A stretch of DNA of 44,305 nt from a candidate division Zixibacteria bacterium RBG_16_53_22 (GTDB lineage: Bacteria > Zixibacteria > MSB-5A5 > UBA10806). Below the pieces are notes generated by a model. It saw only the letters and a list, made by a program, of their open reading frames with translations. It searched no databases and was not told the origin of the DNA. Where the stretch lies: positions 948-45,252 of the forward strand of contig MEWP01000047.1 in the NCBI GenBank assembly GCA_001775395.1, written 5' to 3'. Positions within the stretch are counted from its first letter, which is position 1, and each line of letters begins with the position of its first letter. Shown piece by piece: positions 18,411 through 26,107 of this stretch. A program made the position numbers and the translations under genes.

Positions 18411-18878
18411 TTAGAATTGATTTGTCTCTTCGACTTCTGGTGTACGCGGGGAAGCCAGGACGTATAGTTCCTCAACTTCAATTGAGCTCGGCAGCATGCA
18501 ATATGCGCCGGGATGTTGAAGATATGTCCCTTTGACCAGTATCAGGCTGCCGGAGGAGATATTCAGAGGTGAACCGAGGGGAAATGTCAGCTCGATAAAG
18601 CCCTCGGGGTCAATCTCCATATCGTTCTTGACATTAATTGTCTGACATCCACGGGCGGTCATGTGGTAAATACCGACTTTTGAAACGAGCGGACCACCTG
18701 TCGGCTGGGGACCGCTGAATGTCAGTTCGGCGCTGAAACGGCTGACCGCATCGTCATTGGGCAAGCTCAATGTGTTGTCCACGCTGGCCGGGGCGGTTAT
18801 AGGCCTGTCATTTGAGCATCCGACCGCAAAGGCCAGGGCCATGATTGTGCCGGTTATGAGTAAGAGTCTCGACTTCAT
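18411..18878 (-). CDS. Lipoprotein of unknown function
   Basis: The start is the ATG at 18878, because AAAGGAGG lies just upstream and a lipoprotein signal follows (MKSRLLLITGTIMALAFAVGC, lipid-attachment Cys21). The mature part of about 135 residues is mostly beta-prone, including a stretch PEGFIELTFPLGSPLNISSG and a C-terminal VEELYVLASP. Two Cys (in RGCQTIN and GAYCMLP) might form a disulphide. I recognise no family. The next gene upstream on this strand is a 71-residue protein; the two may share a transcript ending at the terminator at 18362. Confidence 0.8.
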   Translation of the reverse strand: MKSRLLLITGTIMALAFAVGCSNDRPITAPASVDNTLSLPNDDAVSRFSAELTFSGPQPTGGPLVSKVGIYHMTARGCQTINVKNDMEIDPEGFIELTFPLGSPLNISSGSLILVKGTYLQHPGAYCMLPSSIEVEELYVLASPRTPEVEETNQF

Positions 18879-18949
18879 CGAATTCCTCCTTTGGTTGGTT
18901 GCATTCTTCTGTTCCATGCATATCATTACACACGCAATATTCACTGCTA

Positions 18950-19165
18950 TCATTCGGCGACCGGTTCTATTGTCAGGCTTGATTCGCCTACTCGGTGAAG
19001 CCCGATCATGCGATCGGTCAAAAAGGTCTGCGAGGAGATCCACTGATGGGACATTTCCAGCACCTTATCTTGCGACACATCCTCGATCCAATCCATAGTC
19101 ATGGCATCAATCATCTTCCCGTTGATATCGAGGTTCTCCATGTTTAGCGTGAATCTCATTTTCAT
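18950..19165 (-). CDS. Small hypothetical protein (71 aa)
   Basis: The chosen start at 19165 has AAGGGGG six bases upstream. The product has no signal peptide or membrane segment and is acidic with amphipathic segments (WIEDVSQDKVLEMSHQWISSQ). I do not recognise it. It ends 71 bases before the lipoprotein start on the same strand. The good ribosome site supports translation, but coding status is less certain than for the neighbours. Confidence 0.5.
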   Translation of the reverse strand: MKMRFTLNMENLDINGKMIDAMTMDWIEDVSQDKVLEMSHQWISSQTFLTDRMIGLHRVGESSLTIEPVAE

Positions 19166-19480
19166 CAATCCCCCTTGCTGTTTAGTCGCCACGGGAGTTT
19201 TAATCAAAGGGTATGCCGTTTGAGGAAAGGTCTTGGAAGGTGTTTCATTCGTTCACATAAGTGCAATGCTGTAAACGAATTACATGATGAAACAGGGATG
19301 CGTAATGACGTCTGCAAATACTCGTTAATTTGGGCGCTGATATGGGGAGAAGACCCCATCTTATAGGTATCTCCCCGCAACCGGCAGGATTGGAACCCTA
19401 TTGCGGAAATCCGCATCCAGTTAGGCAACTTTACCGGCAACTCCGAGGTTTATTAGACCGGCCTTGCAGGGGAAAATGTC
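19166..19480 (+). other. Non-coding stretch between divergent genes
   Basis: No convincing gene is seen. It holds a short inverted repeat, atggggagaagaccccat (near 19341-19358), and two unconvincing overlapping reading frames without ribosome sites. A promoter for the plus-strand gene follows at 19481. Confidence 0.5.
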
Positions 19481-19508
19481 TTGAAAAGCGGTTGATTTAT
19501 CGTATATT
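19481..19508 (+). promoter_or_regulatory. Promoter of the ComEC-like hydrolase gene
   Basis: TTGAAA (19481-19486), a 16-base spacer and TATATT (19503-19508). The leader would be about 60 bases. Confidence 0.7.
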
Positions 19509-19574
19509 CGCCTCGGGTCGCTTATTCTATAGGATTTACCGGATCTTCAAAACATCCGACACCAATTATCAGGA

Positions 19575-21671
19575 ATGAAAAAAGAGACGATTGTAAAATC
19601 CGCTGTTGCCATGCTTATCTGCCTGCTGCTTTCAGGGGCCCAGGCATTTGACCCATCCGGGCTGCTGGAAATTCATTATATCAATGTTGGCTGGGGCACA
19701 TCGGTGCTGGTAATCGGCCCGGACGGTACCCGGATATTGATGGATGGCGGGCGGGACAACATGGGAAATAACCAGGTCAGACCCTACATGCAATCCATTG
19801 GGCTTATGCCTGCCGACAGCCTGCATTATATACTTGCCAGCCATATGCACTCGGATCATCTTGCCGGCTTGACTGAAGTCATGAATTCAGGCTATGACGT
19901 TTCTCAGGCTGTCCTTCATAATGGAAGCGATTATCAAACGACCTATGTGACCGCATTTCTTAACGCCGCTGCCCAGACTACTGCCGGGCCGGCTCGCCAG
20001 GTCGGATTGGGTGAGGTCATTCAGCTCGGAGATGGAGCTACGGCCACCTGTGTTTGCCGTGATGGTTACGTTGTCGGCCGGGGCTATATATCAGGCTCGC
20101 ACGACAACGAAAATGATCGGTCTATCGGAATCTTGATAAAATACGGCAATTTCGAATATGTTTTCGCCGGTGATCTGGGCGGGGGCGATCTCGATAATAA
20201 CTGTACCGACCGAAGCACGAATCAAATAGATGTGGAGGGGCCTATGGCTCAGGCGATCATGCCTGGCGGGCAGTATCCGCTCCTAACCACCGATGGTGTC
20301 GAGGTCGTTCATGTCAACCATCACGGCAGCGAAAGCTCGACAAACTCGACATATATGAATCTCCTTACGCCGGCGATCGCCTGCATATCGACCGGCGCGG
20401 GGCAGTCTCCGGATTATATGTTCCCCAGGCAAGATGTTGTCGATAACGTTTTGCTCTCGGGAGTCTACTGCGTAACGGCCGAGCCCGCGATTGTGTTGCA
20501 GAACGAGGAAGGACAGCCGAGCGGTTCTGAGACGAGTTTCTCGGGTTTTTGCGTCGGCGACATAAAAATCACTACTTCAGGAGAGGCCAATTTCACTGTC
20601 AGCGCCAACGGGCAGGTGACCGAGGGGCCCGATGAAAGATCCGTTGCCGGTCTGCCGATGACCATCCCGTTCGATGGGGCGCCGCCCGATATCACGCCGC
20701 CGATAGTGACGGTCATTTCGCCTGATGGCGGTGAAATCTGGTATGCAGGCAGTTACCATGATATCGCCTGGTCAGCATCCGACAGCATCGGGGTGGCATC
20801 TTATTCGATTGAGTATTCGACTAATTCCGGTTCCAATTGGCTCACTCTCGTGAGTCGCACCGATGGCAACCCCGGTATCTACTCCTGGAATCTGCCTCAA
20901 GCTAATTCCGCCAATTGCCTGGTGAAAATTACGGCATGGGATGGCGCCAACAATTTTGGCAATGATGTTTCTAATGGCGCATTTTCGATAATCCCATCGC
21001 CCGATAGTACCATACCCACAATCACTGTCGTTTCGCCAAACGGGGGAGAAGTCTGGTTCTGGGGTGATGTCGACACAATCAGATGGGTAGCCACCGACGA
21101 TATCGAGGTAACTTCCTATTCAATCAGCTATTCCACCAACGGCGGCGGAAGTTGGAGCAGTATCCAGGCCCGGGTCGATGGTAATCCGCAAGCCTACCCC
21201 TGGCTGGTGCCGAACGTCTCCACGGCGAACTGCAAAATCCGCGTCATTGTCTGGGACGCTGCTCAACATCTGGCAACAGACAATTCTGATGCCCCGTTTA
21301 CTCTTCGGGCGCCGGATTTTGAGGGCCCTGTGGTCAATATCATCGTGCCGGATGGCGGCGAGCTTTGGGGTGTTGGCTCGAGCAGATATATTTTATGGGA
21401 AGCGTCGGATGTCAGTGGTGTTGATTCCGTATCGCTTCAATACTCCGGCGACAACGGGCAAAATTGGCAAACCATTATGCCCTTTGCTCATGATAATGAC
21501 GGGAATTTCCTCTGGAATATCCAGGCTGTGCCATCGAGGCTGGCGCTGGTACGCATATTGGCCAAAGATATATTTGGAAATCAGAGCATGGCCGTCTCAG
21601 AGGCGCCGTTTGTGATTCGAATATCGCCCTCATATCAGAAGTTCGTGCGCGCGACCCCACTTGCCAGGTGA
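19575..21671 (+). CDS. Secreted ComEC-type metallo-beta-lactamase hydrolase with three Ig-like repeats
   Basis: A 698-residue protein with a signal peptide (MKKETIVKSAVAMLICLLLSGAQA). Residues 30-330 are a metallo-beta-lactamase fold of the ComEC/Rec2 C-terminal type: LEIHYINVGWG, ILMDGG, the metal motif SHMHSDH (His90, His92, Asp94, His95), FAGDLGGGD and NHHGSESSTN. Three repeats beginning near residues 376, 479 and 583 (ISPDGGEIW, VSPNGGEVW, IVPDGGELW) resemble Kre9/KNH-like Ig modules used for surface or polymer binding. Stand-alone members of this hydrolase group are suspected nucleases or phosphodiesterases; activity here is not established. Only AGGA directly abuts the ATG, so initiation may be weak. 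The reading frame stops five bases before a palindromic element, and its last ten residues (KFVRATPLAR) look non-native. Confidence 0.87.
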   Translation: MKKETIVKSAVAMLICLLLSGAQAFDPSGLLEIHYINVGWGTSVLVIGPDGTRILMDGGRDNMGNNQVRPYMQSIGLMPADSLHYILASHMHSDHLAGLTEVMNSGYDVSQAVLHNGSDYQTTYVTAFLNAAAQTTAGPARQVGLGEVIQLGDGATATCVCRDGYVVGRGYISGSHDNENDRSIGILIKYGNFEYVFAGDLGGGDLDNNCTDRSTNQIDVEGPMAQAIMPGGQYPLLTTDGVEVVHVNHHGSESSTNSTYMNLLTPAIACISTGAGQSPDYMFPRQDVVDNVLLSGVYCVTAEPAIVLQNEEGQPSGSETSFSGFCVGDIKITTSGEANFTVSANGQVTEGPDERSVAGLPMTIPFDGAPPDITPPIVTVISPDGGEIWYAGSYHDIAWSASDSIGVASYSIEYSTNSGSNWLTLVSRTDGNPGIYSWNLPQANSANCLVKITAWDGANNFGNDVSNGAFSIIPSPDSTIPTITVVSPNGGEVWFWGDVDTIRWVATDDIEVTSYSISYSTNGGGSWSSIQARVDGNPQAYPWLVPNVSTANCKIRVIVWDAAQHLATDNSDAPFTLRAPDFEGPVVNIIVPDGGELWGVGSSRYILWEASDVSGVDSVSLQYSGDNGQNWQTIMPFAHDNDGNFLWNIQAVPSRLALVRILAKDIFGNQSMAVSEAPFVIRISPSYQKFVRATPLAR

Positions 21672-21675
21672 CATG

Positions 21676-21829
21676 GCGGCAGGCCCCGCCGGCCCGTTAC
21701 GGGCCGGGTGAAACCCGACAACCCATGAATATGTCTATCGCCTTTGGCGGCGCCGGGGCCTGGCAGTTACGGGCGTTCGAGCGCGGTCGGGTTTCATGGC
21801 CCCCTTTGGGGGGCCGCGGGGCCTGCCGC
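21676..21829. repeat. Palindromic element, copy A (four-stem, 154 bp)
   Basis: Outer arms gcggcaggccccgc (21676-21689) and gcggggcctgccgc (21816-21829) pair perfectly over 14 bp. Inside each arm lies a side hairpin: cggccc/gggccg (21690-21706), and ggccccc/gggggcc with a TTT loop and one bulged G (21798-21815). The inner stem tgaaacccgac / gtcgggtttca (21709-21719 / 21786-21796) is perfect over 11 bp. An apical region of about 66 bases (21720-21785) starts near acccatgaatatgtctat. The architecture and parts of the sequence recur at 35515-35672. No protein gene is credible inside it. Confidence 0.85.
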
Positions 21830-21878
21830 GGCGGTGCGGTGCTGGGGGCGCGGTGAGTAGAAACTCGCGTATTTAATC

Positions 21879-21906
21879 TTGACATCCAATTTCAGAATGA
21901 TATGAT
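21879..21906 (+). promoter_or_regulatory. Promoter of the Crp/Fnr regulator gene
   Basis: TTGACA (21879-21884), a 16-base spacer and TATGAT (21901-21906). It starts 50 bases after palindromic element A. Confidence 0.8.
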
Positions 21907-21983
21907 TTGTTCAAATCAGGGGGAATCATACGAAAGACGGAAGTCGAAAGTCAGAAAAGGGCAGAATTCCGGGGCCTGATACT

Positions 21984-22760
21984 ATGAATGCATCCGGGCA
22001 TCCTCAGGATATTCCGAGAACGACTGTTGCCGGTCGCGCTATCCACGGCCCGAGGGGGCGGGTTAGACCTTTGCCCACCAAAACCGAGGCTATTTCGAAG
22101 GTGCCGTTTTTTGTGAATTTCACCCCCGACGATATTGCCAACATCGAGCCGTTTTTTCAGGAATATCAATTCAGCAAGAATCAATACCTGTTTTGGGAGG
22201 GCGATGCCGCTACCAGGATGTTCGTAATTAAATCCGGCCGCGTCAAACTCTTGAAGACGTCGGCATCGGGCAAAGACATGGTTCTGGAGGTTATGGTGCC
22301 CGGCCAGATTTGCGGTGGCGGGGCGTTATTCGCGGAGTATCATCGCAACGGCGCCCAGGCGGTAGAGCCGACCGTCGCCTACGGCCTATCAAGAGAGAGT
22401 TATGATCGGCTGTTGACGAAATACCCCGAAATCGCCAGGGGTATAATAAATTACCTCGGCGCCAAGCTTATGGATGCTCACGATGTCATAATTTCCCTGG
22501 TATCGTCGAAAGTGGAAAGCCGGATAGCATCGGTCATCGTGCGGCTGTGCGAGAACCATGGCACCAGAACCAAGGATGGTATCTTGATCAATATCCGCCT
22601 TACCCGGCGGGACATTGCGGATATCGTCGGCTCGACAGTAGAAACCACGATCCGCACTATAAGCAGATTTCAGAAGCAGGGGCTATTGAACACTGTTGCT
22701 GGACGACTCCATATTAAGAATCTCGATGCCTTCAAGGAGATGATGAGGGCTGCCCGATGA
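21984..22760 (+). CDS. Crp/Fnr family transcriptional regulator
   Basis: A 258-residue protein. Residues about 38-160 form a cyclic-nucleotide-binding-type beta-roll (FFVNFTPDDIANIEPFF, RMFVIKSGRVKLLK). A long dimer helix follows, then a winged helix with RLTRRDIADIVGSTVETTIRTI (about residues 205-226). The N-terminal Cys cluster that holds the Fe-S centre in Fnr is absent, so it is not a typical oxygen sensor. The GDLFGE-type loop is reduced to VPGQICGGGALF, so the ligand cannot be predicted. The first 35 residues lie ahead of the conserved domain and the ribosome site is weak, so the true start might be later. It lies 175 bases upstream of a membrane Fe-S oxidoreductase, a possible target. 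Confidence 0.92.
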   Translation: MNASGHPQDIPRTTVAGRAIHGPRGRVRPLPTKTEAISKVPFFVNFTPDDIANIEPFFQEYQFSKNQYLFWEGDAATRMFVIKSGRVKLLKTSASGKDMVLEVMVPGQICGGGALFAEYHRNGAQAVEPTVAYGLSRESYDRLLTKYPEIARGIINYLGAKLMDAHDVIISLVSSKVESRIASVIVRLCENHGTRTKDGILINIRLTRRDIADIVGSTVETTIRTISRFQKQGLLNTVAGRLHIKNLDAFKEMMRAAR

Positions 22761-22818
22761 CGGTCTATCTGCGTCATTAATAATCACATTGTACCAGGAC
22801 ACATTTCCGCAAGACTAT

Positions 22819-22847
22819 TTGACAATTACTTATGCCTCGGCTATATA
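22819..22847 (+). promoter_or_regulatory. Promoter of the Fe-S oxidoreductase gene
   Basis: TTGACA (22819-22824), a 17-base spacer and TATATA (22842-22847). A hairpin (ccgcga / tcgcgg, 22858-22876) would lie near the 5' end of the message. Confidence 0.7.
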
Positions 22848-22935
22848 TTTGAAAAGCCCGCGAACATGGCTCGCGGACGATTGATCGAGAATATTGCATG
22901 GAGAATTGGCCCCTTCGCTCAGAAAGGCATAATTG

Positions 22936-24927
22936 ATGACTGGACCCGTTGACATAACGCTGCATGGCCTGGAAAAGTTGGCCTTCGTGATATTTTTGGC
23001 GATCGCCCTGGTAATTTTCGCCAATGAGGTTTACTTCTATGTCCGCCTATTATTGGCATTCAAACCGGAAAACCGGGCCGATAACATAGGCAAGCGAATC
23101 AAATTTCTTTTTAAATATGTCTTCGGCCAGCGACGCCTCCTTGATCAAATGGTTATGGGGACTGCCCATTTCCTCATATTCTGGGGTTTCGTAATCATCT
23201 CATTCGGGACATTGAATTTCATCGGCAAGGGATTCAGCGCCGGCTTTTCGCTGCCATTCCTGAGCTCGTCTCTTCGCGAGCCGTTCCTTTTCCTGCTCGA
23301 CCTGTTCAGCATCCTTGTTCTAATCGGAATTGCGGTGGCTGTGGTCCGACGGTTTTTGCCGGGAAGCCAGCGCATGCCGCGGGGATGGGAGGCCTCGATA
23401 ATTCTCATTCTCATCGGCGGGCTGATGTTGTTTGATTTGCTCTCCGATGGATTCAATTCTGCCCTGCAAATACGATTTGAGAACGCCTCTTTTGTCGGGT
23501 CGGCGCTCGGCCATTTCATCTATAGCCTCGAATTTAGCCCTGAAACGCTGAATACCCTGGCGCATCTGATTTGGTGGTGTCATCTCCTCTTCTTCCTGGC
23601 TATACTGAATTACGTGCCGATCTCAAAGCACATGCACGTTTTCACCTCCGCCCCCAACGTCTTTTTTGCTCATGCAACTCCCAATGGTAAGCTCTCCACT
23701 CCGAAACTCGAGGATGTCGAGGAATTCGGCGTCACCAGGGTCGAGCAGTATTCCTGGAAAACCCTGCTCGATTCCTATTCCTGCACCGAGTGCGGCCGGT
23801 GTTCCGACCAGTGCCCGGCTACCAACACCGACAAAATGCTCTCGCCGCGTAAGATTGTCATGCAAGTGCGCGCTCACGCCGAGAAGAAGGCGCCGCAGCT
23901 ATTCAAGAAAACATCCGCTCATTTCAACGAACGGCTTATCGAGGATATCATCACCGAACAGGTCATCTGGGACTGCACCACCTGCTATGCCTGCATGAGA
24001 GCTTGCCCGCTTCTTATCGAACATATACCGATCCTGGTCGATCTACGTCGGGCGCTTGTGCTCAACGAGGGGCGCATATCATCCGAGGGCGCGCTCGCCT
24101 TGAAAAACATCGAGAAGTCAGGCGATCCCTGGGGGCTGGGGCAGAAAGCGCGCTCGGAATGGTATCAGGGGCTTGACATCAAGCACATCTCGGAAAAGCC
24201 GGATGCCGAATATTTGTTCTGGGTCGGTTGTGCCGGGGCGCTCGATGCCCGCAACATCAAGGTTACTCAGGCGACCGCGCGCCTCATGAATAAGGCCGGT
24301 GTTTCATTTGCTATCTTGGGCGAAGACGAGGTCTGTACCGGCGACCCCGCCCGGCGCCTCGGCGAGGAGTATCTCTACCAGACCCAGGCCCAGGCGGTCG
24401 CCGAGATGCTCAACGGGGCCGGGGTCAAAAAAATATTCACCAACTGCCCGCATTGCTTCAATACTCTGAAAAATGAATACCCCGATTTTGGGGGGCATTA
24501 CGAGGTCTATCATTCGCATCAGCTCTTGGCCAAATTCATCGCGGATGGGCGCCTCAAGGTCAATGGAGATCCGCTTGGCGAGGTTACCTTCCACGACTCC
24601 TGCTACATGGGACGGCATAACCAGGTCTATGAGCCCGCCCGGCAGATTATCGATTCCCTGCCCGGAGCCAAACGGATCGAGATGAAGCGCTCGCGCGAGT
24701 GGTCGTTCTGCTGCGGGGCCGGCGGCGGCCGCATGTTCCTCGAGGAACATGGCGAGCATATCAATGTCAACCGTTCTAAGGAGGCGGTGGCCACCGGCGC
24801 CAAAACGATCGGCCTGGCCTGCCCGTTCTGCATGACAATGATTACGGATGGTGTCAAGGCGCTCGATAAGATCGATGAGATCAAAGTCAAAGAGGTAACC
24901 GAGCTATTAGACGAGCGCACTGTCTGA
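22936..24927 (+). CDS. Membrane Fe-S oxidoreductase of the FadF/HdrD type
   Basis: A 663-residue protein from the ATG at 22936 (AAAGG eight bases upstream); a TTG directly before it is less likely. Residues 1-230 carry several membrane helices of the nitrate-reductase-gamma/HdrE type. Two [4Fe-4S] motifs follow: CTECGRCSDQC (Cys283, 286, 289, 293) and CTTCYACMRAC (Cys347, 350, 353, 357). Two CCG-type domains come next, with NCPHCFNTL and DSCYMGRH...CCGAGGG. This order is that of FadF and of EtfAB:menaquinone oxidoreductases in Bacillus, Geobacter and others, which pass electrons from electron-transfer flavoprotein to quinone. No etf genes are present in the window, so the electron donor is inferred. 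Confidence 0.9.
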   Translation: MTGPVDITLHGLEKLAFVIFLAIALVIFANEVYFYVRLLLAFKPENRADNIGKRIKFLFKYVFGQRRLLDQMVMGTAHFLIFWGFVIISFGTLNFIGKGFSAGFSLPFLSSSLREPFLFLLDLFSILVLIGIAVAVVRRFLPGSQRMPRGWEASIILILIGGLMLFDLLSDGFNSALQIRFENASFVGSALGHFIYSLEFSPETLNTLAHLIWWCHLLFFLAILNYVPISKHMHVFTSAPNVFFAHATPNGKLSTPKLEDVEEFGVTRVEQYSWKTLLDSYSCTECGRCSDQCPATNTDKMLSPRKIVMQVRAHAEKKAPQLFKKTSAHFNERLIEDIITEQVIWDCTTCYACMRACPLLIEHIPILVDLRRALVLNEGRISSEGALALKNIEKSGDPWGLGQKARSEWYQGLDIKHISEKPDAEYLFWVGCAGALDARNIKVTQATARLMNKAGVSFAILGEDEVCTGDPARRLGEEYLYQTQAQAVAEMLNGAGVKKIFTNCPHCFNTLKNEYPDFGGHYEVYHSHQLLAKFIADGRLKVNGDPLGEVTFHDSCYMGRHNQVYEPARQIIDSLPGAKRIEMKRSREWSFCCGAGGGRMFLEEHGEHINVNRSKEAVATGAKTIGLACPFCMTMITDGVKALDKIDEIKVKEVTELLDERTV

Positions 24928-24939
24928 CATGAATCTATG

Positions 24940-24980
24940 TTCCGTCAGGTCGTATGCCAAAAGGCCGTGACCTGACGGAA
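24940..24980. terminator. Long hairpin between convergent genes
   Basis: A perfect 12-bp stem (ttccgtcaggtc / gacctgacggaa) with a 17-base loop that can form a small inner gcc-aaaa-ggc hairpin. It lies between the stops of the oxidoreductase and methyltransferase genes. There is no clear T tract on either strand, so it may act as a bidirectional 3'-end stabiliser. Confidence 0.55.
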
Positions 24981-24999
24981 TAGGCCTGATTGTCAAATT

Positions 25000-25776
25000 T
25001 CACCGCCGCCTGGCCCAGACCAGGTCGTATTTGAATTCCTCGGTTATAATGCCATCGGGGAAAAACTGCTCGATACCACGCTCCACCTCGCACAGGAAAT
25101 CCTCGAGAATATCCGGCTCCATGGCATCGCCGATAAACGATTTCGATCTTTGCCATTTGATATAGGTCGGCAGATTGTACGATTGGACGCCATAAAATCG
25201 CCTCTGGCCGAAATCATGGAAACGACCATCGGCGATCAGCATTCCCATATAATCGGCATCCATGAATTTGGGGTCATAGTTGGGATTATACTTATATGTC
25301 AATTCTTCTAAGAACGCCTGATGCGGTTCATGCAGGTCCTTCCTGCGATACCAGAGAAGCGCGATGCCGCCGCCGGGTCTCAAAACTCGTGCCATCTCCG
25401 AAAGCGATCTTTGGCGATGCATCCAATGAAATCCCTGCGCGACCGTGACCAGATCGCAAATCCCGCTTTTTAGCGGGATGACCTCGCCGCATCCGCAGAC
25501 CGGCTCGAAACAATAATCGCCGTAGAACCTGACACCGGCCCTAAGCAGCGCATTTGAGCGATCGACTCCGGCCACCAGATTTGGCTTGCGCTTGTCCGCA
25601 GGATCCCGGGGACAGGCCAATAACTGCGTGAAGATACCCGAGCCACAGGCGATATCGGCAATCACTGAATTTGTGTCTATGGAAAAATGCTCGAAAAGAA
25701 AGTTCTTTATTTCGGTTGGATACCCCGGTCGGGAACAGGCATAATCATCGGCATATTTCTCGAACATCGCCTTCAA
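25000..25776 (-). CDS. Class I SAM-dependent methyltransferase
   Basis: A 258-residue protein of the UbiE/Methyltransf_11 type. Motif I is VIADIACGSGIF (about residues 38-49), an acidic end of strand 2 is in LVAGVDRSNALL, and motif III-like ARVLRPGGGIALLWY follows. The sequence starts MKAMFEKYADDYACSRPGYP, a form common in methyltransferases with Tyr/Pro-rich N-termini. The start is either the TTG at 25776 or the ATG at 25767 with GAAGG close by. No substrate can be named. It is a single gene with its own promoter. Confidence 0.88.
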   Translation of the reverse strand: MKAMFEKYADDYACSRPGYPTEIKNFLFEHFSIDTNSVIADIACGSGIFTQLLACPRDPADKRKPNLVAGVDRSNALLRAGVRFYGDYCFEPVCGCGEVIPLKSGICDLVTVAQGFHWMHRQRSLSEMARVLRPGGGIALLWYRRKDLHEPHQAFLEELTYKYNPNYDPKFMDADYMGMLIADGRFHDFGQRRFYGVQSYNLPTYIKWQRSKSFIGDAMEPDILEDFLCEVERGIEQFFPDGIITEEFKYDLVWARRR

Positions 25777-25829
25777 ATTGCACCATCCTCAGGCTAAAGC
25801 TCAAAACCTGCCACGGTATCCCGACCGCC

Positions 25830-25857
25830 AATATAGCGATTCGAGGCGACCTGTAAA
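25830..25857 (-). promoter_or_regulatory. Promoter of the methyltransferase gene
   Basis: On the minus strand, TTTACA (25857-25852), a 16-base spacer and TATATT (25835-25830). The leader is about 47 bases. Confidence 0.7.
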
Positions 25858-25974
25858 GCGGAAAATGGCGACCATCGCGGGAACCTCTTCTGCCATCGAG
25901 GCAATTTTCGGTTTAGTTGGCGGTCGCAAATTTGTATAGAACCCGCTATCCCTATTTCTTGTTCATATTATCGA

Positions 25975-26036
25975 TTGCCATCATTCGGGCGGTTCATATT
26001 ATATTGGCTTTATGCGGCGCCTGGGACGTATATAAT
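25975..26036 (+). promoter_or_regulatory. Candidate promoters for holA
   Basis: Two options: TTGCCA (25975-25980), 16 bases, TATTAT (25997-26002); or a perfect TATAAT at 26031-26036 with a weak -35 (TTTATG, 26009-26014). The remaining DNA of the 25777-26107 gap holds the divergent promoter and nothing else recognisable. Confidence 0.5.
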
Positions 26037-26107
26037 GTCAATTGGGTGTCACGGCTTGTCCGCAGAACCATGGTGGCTGTGAACCTTTAGTAATTAGGAA
26101 ATAATAA

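Noticed and set aside
19204-19440. A 78-codon minus-strand frame
   Set aside because: It is Cys/Arg-rich without known motifs or a ribosome site; I could not support a gene or a decayed gene.
19330-19480. A riboswitch-like stretch (ccggcagg...gttaggcaactttaccgg)
   Set aside because: I tried to match it to cyclic-di-GMP and tRNA-like folds; the conserved cores are missing.
19330-19578. An 82-codon plus-strand frame before the ComEC-like gene
   Set aside because: No ribosome site, an odd composition, and it runs across the promoter at 19481.
21668-21885. Short frames on both strands within palindromic element A
   Set aside because: They are Arg/Gly/Pro-rich by-products of a GC-rich palindrome and have no start signals.
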